Positions 32,782-41,044 of a DNA stretch of 64,000 nucleotides are shown piece after piece; position 1 is the stretch's first letter, and each line of letters begins with the position of its first letter. Source of the DNA: Streptomyces sp. HNM0574 (lineage in GTDB: Bacteria > Actinomycetota > Actinomycetes > Streptomycetales > Streptomycetaceae). The position numbers were made by a program, and so were the translations under genes. The notes beneath the pieces are model-generated. The model had not been told where the DNA came from. It saw only the letters and a list, made by a program, of their open reading frames with translations, and ran no database searches. The stretch spans positions 51,283 through 115,282 of the forward strand of contig NZ_JAASAH010000019.1 in the NCBI RefSeq assembly GCF_012726235.1. The letters run 5' to 3'.

Positions 32782-35385
32782 TCAGTCCGAGCCGTCCCGG
32801 GCCCCGCTGCCGTCCTCGGGGCACGGGTAGGTGTCGTCTCCCTGGGTCCACTCCCGTCCCGCGTCGATGTTGTTGCCGGACTTGCCGCACATCAGGACGA
32901 CGGACGAGGTGTCGCCCTCGTGGTGGAGGACGGTCAGCAGCTTGTTCTCGGGGCGGGGTGCGCGCTCGGGGAAGTCGACGGCGCCGCTCGCCCCTTCCAT
33001 CCCGAAGGTGCCGTTGGCGACGTACTGGTGCACGTTCCGGCGGTCCAGCTCGACGCCCGTCGCGTGGGCCTCGCTCGCGGCCTCGGCGAAGACGTGGACC
33101 GCGTCGCGGGAGAGCGCGGCGTGCCCGTCGTTGACCCACAGGTCGTCCTCGCGGAACTCCTCGGCGTACCGCTTGTTGTACGCCTGGGCCGTGGAGTTCC
33201 GGTCCGGGTGGCCGACCGGGAGGGTGTGCGCGGTGTGGAAGAGGTGGAGCCACGGGTACTCGGCGTAGCCGCCGCTCAGGGCCGTGTTGGTGAGTTCGTT
33301 GCCGCCCATGACGCTGAGGTCCTGGTTGGCGCAGTCGCCGATCCGGTACTCGTCGAGGAAGGCCTTGAACTCCCGGGAGCGGGACGTCCAGTACACCAGG
33401 GTGCGGTCGTTCCTGCTGACCCGGTCGCAGACGGCGTTCGCCAGCCCCTGGATGTCCCAGACCCGTTCGAGGCCCGGCTCGCCCGCGGTCCCGCCGGCGC
33501 GGTCGCCCGGCGTGAAGCCGATCCTGGCCCCGGAGCCGGTGAACGGCTTCTGCCGCAGGAACTCCTTGCCGAGTTCGTTGCTGTAGACGTCGGCGGGGTC
33601 GGTGACGACGGCGACGTCCGTGGCGGGTGCGCAGGTGCGCCCGCCGGTGCGGACGGTGTTGGCGTGCTGGAGGAAGGAGGCGGTCACCTCGGCCTCGCGG
33701 GCGTTGTTGGGCGCCATGCCGTGGTAGCCGAGGCCGATCTCCAGCGCGTTCGCCGAGGCGGAGGTGGTGACGACGGGGATCCGGGCCCGGTCGAGGATCT
33801 TCAGCGCCTCCAGCGTCTCGGTGCGGCTCTCGGTGAACCCGGTGACCCCGATCAGCCGCTCCCGGTCCGCCTCCCGCGCGATCTTCCGTGCGGCCTCCTC
33901 GGCGTCCCGGTACTCGACGCCCGCCTCGTACATCCTGATCCGGACCCAGATCCCGTGGTCGTCCCTGGAGGCCCGTTCGTTGAGTTCCTTCAACGCGATG
34001 GCCACGCCGCGCAGTTCGGGTATCGAGCCGCCGGAGCGCACCTCGTGCTCGTTGCCCGGGGGCCTGGAGTGGATCAGGCCGAGGGTGACGGTGCGCTCCT
34101 TCTCGCCCTTGCGTTCGGCGTACGCGCTGCGTTCGCGGATCAGGTCGAGCGCCTGCTCGTGCTGCTCCTGGAGGTCCCCGGCGCGGCCGCCGCCCTGCCG
34201 CACCCGGGTGCCGTCGATGCAGCGGTCGTCGTCCTCGTGCAGCGGTCCCGGGCCGACGAACGGCAGGAACGAGAGGGTGCCCAGCAGCCAGAGTGCGGCC
34301 AGCAGCGCGGCGCCCTCCAGGAACAGTTCGGTGGCGGGGCGCATGCGGAGCAACGGCCGCCACACGGAGCGCACTTCCATGGTCGAGGCGACGGGCGGCG
34401 GCAGCGTCACCGCGAAGGTGCCGGCGGCCTCGCGGCGGTCGGTCCGCAGCCGCCGGGCCGCCGCCGACAGGCCCTCGGGGCCCGGCTCGGTGCCGGGTTC
34501 GGGCGGGAGCGCGGCGACGACGACGGTGGCGGGGTTGGGGCACTCGCGGTGCCGTTCGTCGTAGAGCGCGAGGAAGGCGGTGACCACGTCGGCGCCCGGC
34601 CCGCCGCCGTCGAGCAGCAGCACGCTCCGGGGACGGCGGCGGCGCCGGCCCGGGTGCAGAACTCCCTGGCGGGCGTAGCCGTTGAGGTCGATCATGAGCG
34701 CGGTGAGGACCAGCGCGTCCCAGGCGTCCGGGCCCTGCCCGCGGGTCCCGGCGAAGCTGCGGACGGCGGCCCGGCAGGTGCGTTCCCCCTCGTGGTCCTC
34801 GGGCCACAGCGTCCGGTAGCGGCGGAGGCGGGAGAGCCGGAACGTCCAGCGCCACTCCCACAGGTGGCGCGGAATCCTGCGGGCCAGCTGGACGAGCGGG
34901 GCGAGCGGGACGGTGAGGATGCCGGCGCTGACGGTCCCGCCCTCCGCGTTCCCGCCCGGCGTCCCGCTCTCGGCGCCGGGCCTGATCCGCGCGTGGACCT
35001 CGGCGGGGAGCGGGGGTTCGCCGTCGTCGGCGCGGGCGGCGCTGTGGGTCACGAGGTCGTAGGCGGGCAGCCGCAGTCTGCCCATCTCCTGCGGTCCCTT
35101 GGCGCGCAGCTGTGCGGCGATCTCGGCGAGCAGTTCCTCGCGCGTGGCGGGCGGTGCGGGGACGAAGGCGTGCGGGACGCAGGAGACGACGCCGCGCGTC
35201 TTGGAGTACCGCAACAGGCCCTCGCGCAGGGCCGCCAGGGCCTGCGCCCCGTGTTCCGGCCGGGTGCGCAGCGCGACGGGAGGGTGCTTGGGCACCCGCT
35301 TGGCGCTCCGGCGTCTGGTCCGCACCGCCGAGCGGAACGCCTCGACGAAGTCCGTGCGGTGGCTCCATCCGGGAAATTCCTGCAC
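32782..35385 (-). CDS. single-span membrane protein with extracellular type I periplasmic-binding domain
   Basis: An 867-residue protein with an unusual layout. Residues 1-350 are cytoplasmic and resemble a degraded NTPase fold (RTRPEHGAQALAALREGLL and a Walker-B-like SVLLLDGGG, but no Walker A). Residues 354-377 form one membrane helix (FLEGAALLAALWLLGTLSFL). Residues about 420-850 are a Leu/Ile/Val-binding-protein-like domain (TLGLIHSRPPG, ERLIGVTGFTESRTETLEAL, IPVVTTSASAN, MGGNELTNTAL). That domain would be outside the cell, so the whole looks like a receptor. GTG at 35385 has GGGGAGG five bases upstream. Downstream of the WXG and 108-residue genes. Confidence 0.6.
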   Translation of the reverse strand: MQEFPGWSHRTDFVEAFRSAVRTRRRSAKRVPKHPPVALRTRPEHGAQALAALREGLLRYSKTRGVVSCVPHAFVPAPPATREELLAEIAAQLRAKGPQEMGRLRLPAYDLVTHSAARADDGEPPLPAEVHARIRPGAESGTPGGNAEGGTVSAGILTVPLAPLVQLARRIPRHLWEWRWTFRLSRLRRYRTLWPEDHEGERTCRAAVRSFAGTRGQGPDAWDALVLTALMIDLNGYARQGVLHPGRRRRRPRSVLLLDGGGPGADVVTAFLALYDERHRECPNPATVVVAALPPEPGTEPGPEGLSAAARRLRTDRREAAGTFAVTLPPPVASTMEVRSVWRPLLRMRPATELFLEGAALLAALWLLGTLSFLPFVGPGPLHEDDDRCIDGTRVRQGGGRAGDLQEQHEQALDLIRERSAYAERKGEKERTVTLGLIHSRPPGNEHEVRSGGSIPELRGVAIALKELNERASRDDHGIWVRIRMYEAGVEYRDAEEAARKIAREADRERLIGVTGFTESRTETLEALKILDRARIPVVTTSASANALEIGLGYHGMAPNNAREAEVTASFLQHANTVRTGGRTCAPATDVAVVTDPADVYSNELGKEFLRQKPFTGSGARIGFTPGDRAGGTAGEPGLERVWDIQGLANAVCDRVSRNDRTLVYWTSRSREFKAFLDEYRIGDCANQDLSVMGGNELTNTALSGGYAEYPWLHLFHTAHTLPVGHPDRNSTAQAYNKRYAEEFREDDLWVNDGHAALSRDAVHVFAEAASEAHATGVELDRRNVHQYVANGTFGMEGASGAVDFPERAPRPENKLLTVLHHEGDTSSVVLMCGKSGNNIDAGREWTQGDDTYPCPEDGSGARDGSD

Positions 35386-35571
35386 CACTGCCTCCCCGTG
35401 TGCGCGGGCCGGGCCTCGCGCGGTCAACTGCCGTTCGTGCGGCACCAGTTGCGGACGTCACCATAGGTCCCGGCGCCCGGCCCCGGGAGGGGCTTCCCCG
35501 AACCGGTACCGCCCCCTCGCGCGGAGGACGGCGTTCCGCCCCGCTTCACCGCGCCGGGCCGCCGGGCGCCC

Positions 35572-35898
35572 TCACGGCCTGGGCCCGATCCCGGTGCCGA
35601 AGCCGGGGCGGGGGCCGGTGGCTGGGGCGTCCGGAGCGGTGGTTCCGGCGGGCGGCCCGGTGGTTCCGGCGTCCGGCCCGTCCTCCTCGTCGAGGAAGTC
35701 CTCGGGGGTCAGGCCCTCCAGGCCGCGCAGGGTCTCCTCCATGACCTCCGCGTATCCGGAGCTGGACGCGATCTCGCCGAAGGTGTAGATGCCCTGCTCG
35801 ACGGCCTCGCCGATCTCGCGGGCCTCGGCGCGTCCGCTGTCGCGCAGGCGGGCCGCCAGCTGAGCGAGGATCCGGTCGGTCTCTTCGTCGTGTCGCAC
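35572..35898 (-). CDS. 108-residue acidic helical protein with proline-rich tail
   Basis: No family recognised. Residues 1-70 are charged and helical (EETDRILAQLAARLRDSGRA, EVMEETLRGLEGLTPEDFL); residues 75-108 are a low-complexity Gly/Pro/Thr tail (TTGPPAGTTAPDAPATGP). GTG start with GAGG upstream. It lies 37 bases after the WXG-type gene and before the receptor-like gene on the same strand. It might be a chaperone or partner for the secreted WXG protein; that is only inference. Confidence 0.6.
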   Translation of the reverse strand: MRHDEETDRILAQLAARLRDSGRAEAREIGEAVEQGIYTFGEIASSSGYAEVMEETLRGLEGLTPEDFLDEEDGPDAGTTGPPAGTTAPDAPATGPRPGFGTGIGPRP

Positions 35899-35935
35899 GG
35901 GTGGTGCCTCGTTCCGTCGGGGGTGGACGCGGGGT

Positions 35936-37033
35936 TCAGCGGCTCTGGTACTCGGCCAGCACCGGCGGTACGGAGTCGGCGGCCTTGAGCTCGGTGAACT
36001 CCCGACTGACGCTCTCCAGCCCGGAGTTGGCCGCCTGCACCGCGGCCTGGAACTCGGACGTGCGCGCGGCGATCCAGTCGACCTTCTCGCCGAGCAGCCG
36101 CGCCGACGCCTTGGACGCGCCGCTCAGCAGCGCCTTCACCAGGCCGATGCCGGTGGCGATGTCGATGACGGCGGAGATGGCGGGCGCGAGGTCCTGGTAC
36201 GTCTGGTGCGCCGCGGCGGCGGCCTCCTCGTACAGGTCGGCGGCGTCCTCCAGGGGCTGCACCATGCCGTCCTGGATCTCCTTGGCGGCGTTGTGCACGG
36301 CGAGGTTGCAGGCCATGTACGCGTTGCCGTCCCAGACCGCCTCCAGCTGGTCGACGTGCGCGACCAGATTGGTGACGACGGCGCGGAGGCCGTCCGCGAG
36401 GTTCCGCAGCGCCTTGGAGATCAGGACGAACTGGTCCCAGTCCCCCGCGATCGGCCGCCCGATCAGCTCCAGCGGGTCGTGGCCGGTCACGAACTCGACG
36501 ACGTACCGGACGTAGAAGGTGAAGCTGAAGTAGTCGAGCACGCCCGGGGGTTGCTGGACGCCCTCGATGCCGTCGCCGCCGACGGAGACGGGGGTGTAGT
36601 GGCCGTCCGGCTGCTCGGGCGGGGCGAAGGGCTGTCCCCGGCGGCCGGTGGCGGGCTCGCTCCCCCAGAGTTCGCTGTCGGATCTGCGCAGGTCGGCGAC
36701 CATCCGGGCGTCGGCGCGGTAGAACTCCTCCAGCGTGCGCAAGGTGGCCTCCTCGGCCGCCTCGTTGGTCTCGTAGAGCCGGAAGGTGGCGTCGAAGTTC
36801 TCGCTCAGGGTGGTCGCGAAATAGGTGCGCAGTTCGCCGAGCCGGTCGTCGACGGCGGTCCGTACGGCCTCGTGTCCGCCCGACAGGCGGTTGATGATGC
36901 CTTCCTCGGCGAACGTGAGGGACATGTAGCCGTCGATGTACGAGCGGCCCTGCTGGGTGTCGCCGCCCAGGTTGTCCAGCGCGGGCAGGATCTTCCGTGC
37001 CTCGCTCTGGTCGAACTCGATGTCGTTTCCCAT
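35936..37033 (-). CDS. WXG100-type helical protein (candidate type VII secretion substrate)
   Basis: A 365-residue, almost wholly helical protein without signal peptide or membrane segment. A WxG turn (Trp234-Asp-Gly236) sits between two long amphipathic helices (LRNLADGLRAVVTNLVAHVD and MACNLAVHNAAKEIQDGM), as in WXG100/ESX proteins fused into larger polypeptides. Residues 1-110 form a second helical unit. There is no toxin domain; the C-terminus is a further helical hairpin (AARTSEFQAAVQAANSGL). No type VII secretion core genes are in the window. First gene of a probable three-gene unit. Confidence 0.6.
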   Translation of the reverse strand: MGNDIEFDQSEARKILPALDNLGGDTQQGRSYIDGYMSLTFAEEGIINRLSGGHEAVRTAVDDRLGELRTYFATTLSENFDATFRLYETNEAAEEATLRTLEEFYRADARMVADLRRSDSELWGSEPATGRRGQPFAPPEQPDGHYTPVSVGGDGIEGVQQPPGVLDYFSFTFYVRYVVEFVTGHDPLELIGRPIAGDWDQFVLISKALRNLADGLRAVVTNLVAHVDQLEAVWDGNAYMACNLAVHNAAKEIQDGMVQPLEDAADLYEEAAAAAHQTYQDLAPAISAVIDIATGIGLVKALLSGASKASARLLGEKVDWIAARTSEFQAAVQAANSGLESVSREFTELKAADSVPPVLAEYQSR

Positions 37034-37181
37034 GCGGCCCACTCTCCGGACCCCACACCGCAGCGGCCACCGTCTGGGAGATCACGGGACATCCCGGCTG
37101 TGACCTGCGGGGAATCCGGTCCCGGTGGGACGTCATGGGACGTGGGTGACGGGCCCGGGCGGGCGGGCCCCGGCCGTGTGG

Positions 37182-38093
37182 TCAGGCGTCGGCGGGGCGG
37201 CCCATGAAGCCGCGGTCGGCCAGTGCGGGCAGGCCGCGGCGGTCCCTGGTGGTCTCGTCGAAGTCGTCCAGGAAACCGTGCAGGGTGTCCGCGAGCCGGT
37301 CCATCGAGTCCACCGAGAACAGGACCGGCTGATAGCCGTTGACCTGGTAGGGCAGGCGCGCCATCTCCGCGAGGTCGAACTCCCTGATCTGCGCGCGGGA
37401 CAGCCGGCCGAGCTCCCCGTACGAGGAGAGCAGCGCGGCCCCGTACGCGCGCGGTTCGCCGTCCTCCAGGGCGACGCCGTACTCGAGGGTGAACCAGTAG
37501 ACGCGGCTGATCAGGTCCAGGGCGTCGGCCGAGTCCACGCGGGAGGCGGCCCGGCCCACGGTGCGGTACAGGTCGGCGAAGAACGGGTCCGAGAGGTGGA
37601 TGCCGTGCCCGAACACGTCGTGCAGGACGTCCGGTTCGGGGGTGTAGAGCGGCATCGCGGGGTGGCGTACGTACTGCACCGCGTGGAAGCGGCCGTCGGC
37701 CATCGAGCCGAGGAAGCGCTTGTTGGGCACGATGCCGCCGGCGAGGGTGAAGCGGAATCCGGTCAGGCGCTCCAGCCGGTCGGAGACGTCCTCGTGCTGG
37801 GGTACGCCGTCGGCGGGGACGGGTGCGTCGGCGCGGGCCCGGAGGATCTCCCGGCAGGCGAAGCGGTCCTGCGGCTGCCGCAGCGCGCGGTGCACGGTGC
37901 GCCAGGTGGCGTGCTCGTCCTCGGTGTAGGTGACCGTGGGCGAGGGGTCGCCGACGGCGTGGCCCTCGGCCCGCGCGGCGATCTCGTCGCGGCGGCGGAC
38001 GTAGTCCCGGTCGGCGAACCCCGGGTGCTCCCCGGAGTGCCCGAACCGGGTGCTGCCGGGGTCCAGCGGGGTCAGGCTCATCCAATCGATCAT
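37182..38093 (-). CDS. phenylalanine 4-monooxygenase (aromatic amino acid hydroxylase)
   Basis: A 303-residue catalytic-domain-only hydroxylase. The iron ligands are visible in PEPDVLHDVFGHGIHL (two His) and VYWFTLEYGV (Glu). The pterin-binding LTGFRFTLAGGIVPNKRFL and YVRHPAMPLY regions are conserved. It makes tyrosine from phenylalanine using tetrahydropterin and oxygen. AGGA seven bases before the ATG sets the start. No pterin-recycling or tyrosine-degradation gene is nearby. Confidence 0.88.
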   Translation of the reverse strand: MIDWMSLTPLDPGSTRFGHSGEHPGFADRDYVRRRDEIAARAEGHAVGDPSPTVTYTEDEHATWRTVHRALRQPQDRFACREILRARADAPVPADGVPQHEDVSDRLERLTGFRFTLAGGIVPNKRFLGSMADGRFHAVQYVRHPAMPLYTPEPDVLHDVFGHGIHLSDPFFADLYRTVGRAASRVDSADALDLISRVYWFTLEYGVALEDGEPRAYGAALLSSYGELGRLSRAQIREFDLAEMARLPYQVNGYQPVLFSVDSMDRLADTLHGFLDDFDETTRDRRGLPALADRGFMGRPADA

Positions 38094-38245
38094 GTGCCGA
38101 TCCTGGCCTTCCCCTCCCCGGCCCGCCCGGCTGCCGCGCCCGCCTCCACCCGGACGGTCACCGCGATTCCGGCATGCGGCACGGCTCCTCGCACGGGCGG
38201 CGTACGGTCGCGTATCCCGGTGCCGGGGCGCGGCGTTGGACGGCC

Positions 38246-39031
38246 GTGATCCGTACACTCGCCGCCCGCCGCCTCCGCTTCCTCCGCCGTCTCCCGGGTG
38301 CGCCGCCGGGGCCGTGGGCCCGGCTGCTCTGCGCGCTGGTGGCGGTGGCCCTGGTGGGGGCCGCGGCGCCGCCGGGGGACGTGTCGGGGCTGTTCGGCGC
38401 GGAGGTCCGGCGGATGCCGACCGAACGGCGGGTGGTCGCGCTGACGTTCAACGCGGCCTGGGACGCCGAGGACGTGCCGGAGGTCCTGCGGACGCTCCGG
38501 CAGCGGAAGGCACCGGCCACCTTCTTCCTGACCGGGCAGTTCGCCGAGCGGCACCCCCGCGCGGCGCGGGCGATGGCCGCCGAGCACGGCATCGGCAACC
38601 ACTCCCACAGCCATCCGCACTTCGACGGCCTCTCCCGGGCGGAGACCAGGGAGCAGGTGCTGCGCGCGGACCGGGCGATCCGCCGGGCCACGGGCACCCG
38701 GCCGCTGCCGTTCTTCCGTTTCCCCTTCAGCGCCATCACGCCGCGCGGCATCGCCCGCGTCAACGCACTGGGCTTCGCGGACATCGAGTTCACCGCCGAC
38801 ACCAACGGCTATCTGGGGACCGAGGGCGGCATGACCGTCGACAAGGCCGTCCGCCGGGCCCTGGACGCGCTCACCCCGGGCGAGATCGTGCAGCTGCACG
38901 TCGGCACCAGCGACCAGGGGGTGCGCGGACTCGACGCCCGCGCACTCCCCCGGATCATCGACGCCGTACGGGACCGCGGCTACCGGATCGCCGACCTGGG
39001 CGACCTCGCCCGGGGCAAGGCCGCGCGCTGA
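38246..39031 (+). CDS. exported polysaccharide deacetylase (NodB homology domain)
   Basis: A 261-residue protein with an N-terminal membrane/signal segment (LLCALVAVALVGAAA) and a carbohydrate esterase 4 domain: VALTFNAAWD (the usual TFDD is altered to TFNA, so the catalytic/metal Asp pair is changed), TFFLTGQFAERHP, NHSHSHPHF (HxxxH metal motif), FRFPFSA and LHVGTSD. The loss of DD makes normal deacetylase activity uncertain. Related PdaB/YlxY-like sporulation proteins share this drift. GTG at 38246 is the likely start. Confidence 0.75.
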   Translation: MIRTLAARRLRFLRRLPGAPPGPWARLLCALVAVALVGAAAPPGDVSGLFGAEVRRMPTERRVVALTFNAAWDAEDVPEVLRTLRQRKAPATFFLTGQFAERHPRAARAMAAEHGIGNHSHSHPHFDGLSRAETREQVLRADRAIRRATGTRPLPFFRFPFSAITPRGIARVNALGFADIEFTADTNGYLGTEGGMTVDKAVRRALDALTPGEIVQLHVGTSDQGVRGLDARALPRIIDAVRDRGYRIADLGDLARGKAAR

Positions 39032-39043
39032 CGTACCCGGCCG

Positions 39044-40045
39044 TCACGCCCGCGGTGCCACGCCCCCGGCGAAGGGCATCGCCCGCCAGGCGTCCAGCGC
39101 GGGCGTCAAGTAGCCGTGCAGTTCGGGGAGTTGCGGGACGAGGGTGAGGGTGGCGACGACGCGGAGCATGCCGACGGCGTTCACGAAGCGCAGGACGTCC
39201 TCGTCGAGGGTGCGCAGGCCCTGGTTCCGGGCGCCGCGGTCGTAGGCGGCCTCCAGCTCGGGGCCGAGGGCGGCCAGGTCCCACTCGACGGGGCCCAGGG
39301 TGACGAGTTCGAAGTCGGAGTAGCGGTCGCCGTCCACGCCGGAGAAGACGTTCGCGGGCGGGGAGTCGCCGTGCACGGGCTGGAGGCCGACTCCGGGGAA
39401 GGCGCGCTCGAAGGCCGCGCGGGAGCGGACGAGCGGTTCCAGCACCCGCCATTCGCGGTGGGCGCGGTCCAGGTCGGCCGGGCCGAGGAGGTCGGGGCGC
39501 TTCTCCAGCAGCGCGAGGCTGTCGGTGACGAACTCCGGTTCGGCGGCGGACAGGAAGGACAGCGGGCCCGGGTAGTCGCGCAGGGCCGCGTGCAGCGCGG
39601 CGGTGCTCTCGGCGTTGGCCGCGTAGTCGGGTTCCTTGTCCCGGTCCTCGGCGACGAGCTGCCAGAACGTCATGGCGAAGCCGTCGCGCCGCACCGGCTC
39701 CCTCGGCACGAGGGGGCTGGGCGGGATCACGGGGGTGCCCTGCGCGTCGAGCCAGTGGGCCACGTCCAGCTCGGCCCGCTGGCGCCGCTCCAGCGCGGCG
39801 GGGTCGGCGGCGGGCGGCAGGACGACGGGGATGCGGGCCACGACGGGGGCGGGCGCGAGGTGGACGACGACGGAGAACAGGTCGTGCAGCACCGTCCCGT
39901 CCGTCACGGTCAGCCCGAGCCCGCGCCCGGCCGCGACGGCCGCGTCGACGGCCGCCGCGGTGCGCCGGGCACGCTGCTCGGGCGTCAACGCGTCGGACGT
40001 CACGGGCTCGGGGGCGGTCGGGTCCGGGGTCACGGAATCGGTCAT
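39044..40045 (-). CDS. aminoglycoside phosphotransferase-family protein
   Basis: A 333-residue APH-fold protein: nucleotide strand TVLHDLFSVVVHLAPAPVVARI, hinge FWQLVAE, catalytic loop LQPVHGDSPPANVFSG (His, Asp and Asn present) and metal Asp region YSDFELVTLGPVEWDLA. Substrate unknown; most such actinobacterial genes are not antibiotic resistance determinants. The plus-strand deacetylase gene ends 13 bases before its stop. Confidence 0.8.
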   Translation of the reverse strand: MTDSVTPDPTAPEPVTSDALTPEQRARRTAAAVDAAVAAGRGLGLTVTDGTVLHDLFSVVVHLAPAPVVARIPVVLPPAADPAALERRQRAELDVAHWLDAQGTPVIPPSPLVPREPVRRDGFAMTFWQLVAEDRDKEPDYAANAESTAALHAALRDYPGPLSFLSAAEPEFVTDSLALLEKRPDLLGPADLDRAHREWRVLEPLVRSRAAFERAFPGVGLQPVHGDSPPANVFSGVDGDRYSDFELVTLGPVEWDLAALGPELEAAYDRGARNQGLRTLDEDVLRFVNAVGMLRVVATLTLVPQLPELHGYLTPALDAWRAMPFAGGVAPRA

Positions 40046-40173
40046 GGCCCGATCGTTCCATCCGGTGACGCGTATCGGCGCACCATTTTTCGCGGGGCCT
40101 GTTCGCCGGGCCGGACGGTGGGAGAGGATCGCTGACCGGCACGGCACGGAGGGGCTCGGACCGGGGAGGCACA

Positions 40174-41013
40174 GTGGGGCTGGGAACGGTGGTCGTCACC
40201 GGAGCCGCGGGGAAGGTCGGTTCGGCCGTCCGCGAGGCCTTGCGCGGGGAGGCGGGACGGCTGGTGCTGCTCGACCGGGTCCCGCTGCGGGCCGAGGCCG
40301 CGAACGAGGTGGTCCGCACCGTCGACCTGCTCGACGCGGCGGCCGTCGAGTCCGCGCTCGCGGGCGCCGACACGGTGCTCCACCTGGGTGGGATCCCGGA
40401 CGAGGCGCCGCTGGACGAACTGCTCGACGCCAACGTGCTGGGCACCCACCACGTCCTGGAGGCCGCCCGCCGCACCGGGATTCCCCGCGTCGTCCTGGCC
40501 AGCAGCAACCGCGTCACCGGCTGCTACCCGGCCGCGCACCGCACCGCGCCGCGCGACCCGGTCCGTCCGGACGGCCTGTACGGGGTGAGCAAGGCGGCGC
40601 TGGAGGCGCTGGGGCGGCTGTACGCGGACAAGTTCGGGCTGTCGGTGATCTGTCTGCGGATCGGCAGCTTCGAGGAGGAGCCCTCCGAGCCGCGCCACCT
40701 GGCGACCTGGCTGAGCCCCCGGGACGCCGTCGGCTTCTGCCGCGCCGCCCTCACCGCCCCGCCCTCCACCCGCTTCGCCACGGTGTACGCCGTCTCCGCC
40801 AACACCCGCCGCTTCTGGCGGCTCCCGACGGAGGCGGACTCCTCCACCGCCGAGGACTTCCTGGCGTACACGCCTCTGGACGACGCCGAGGGGTACGCGT
40901 CCCGGATCGACGGCGCCGACGAGGCGGCCGGTCCCGGGGAGCCGCAGGGCGGGCGGTTCGCGCTGCCCGGGTTCACGCTGCCGCACCTCCGGTCCGGGGC
41001 CAACGGCCGCTGA
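40174..41013 (+). CDS. NAD(P)-dependent epimerase/dehydratase (uronate dehydrogenase-like)
   Basis: A 279-residue extended-SDR protein. Cofactor motif VVTGAAGKVGSAV, NAD-site LHLGGIPDE, catalytic Ser-Ser-Asn region LASSNRVTG and YGVSKAALE (Tyr, Lys). The SNRVTGCYP segment and the overall short length match bacterial uronate dehydrogenase-type proteins. GTG start at 40174. Ends in a strong hairpin that overlaps its stop codon. Sugar substrate not proven. Confidence 0.82.
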   Translation: MGLGTVVVTGAAGKVGSAVREALRGEAGRLVLLDRVPLRAEAANEVVRTVDLLDAAAVESALAGADTVLHLGGIPDEAPLDELLDANVLGTHHVLEAARRTGIPRVVLASSNRVTGCYPAAHRTAPRDPVRPDGLYGVSKAALEALGRLYADKFGLSVICLRIGSFEEEPSEPRHLATWLSPRDAVGFCRAALTAPPSTRFATVYAVSANTRRFWRLPTEADSSTAEDFLAYTPLDDAEGYASRIDGADEAAGPGEPQGGRFALPGFTLPHLRSGANGR

Positions 41014-41029
41014 GGGGACGGCCGTTGGC
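40999..41029. terminator. bidirectional terminator overlapping a stop codon
   Basis: GCCAACGGCCG (40999-41009) pairs perfectly with CGGCCGTTGGC (41019-41029) around a nine-base loop that contains the epimerase stop codon. It separates convergent genes. Confidence 0.8.
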
Positions 41030-41044
41030 TCCGGGAGCCGCGCG

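Noticed and set aside
38050..39147. Plus-strand 365-codon frame overlapping the deacetylase
   Set aside because: Low-complexity shadow of the deacetylase in another frame.
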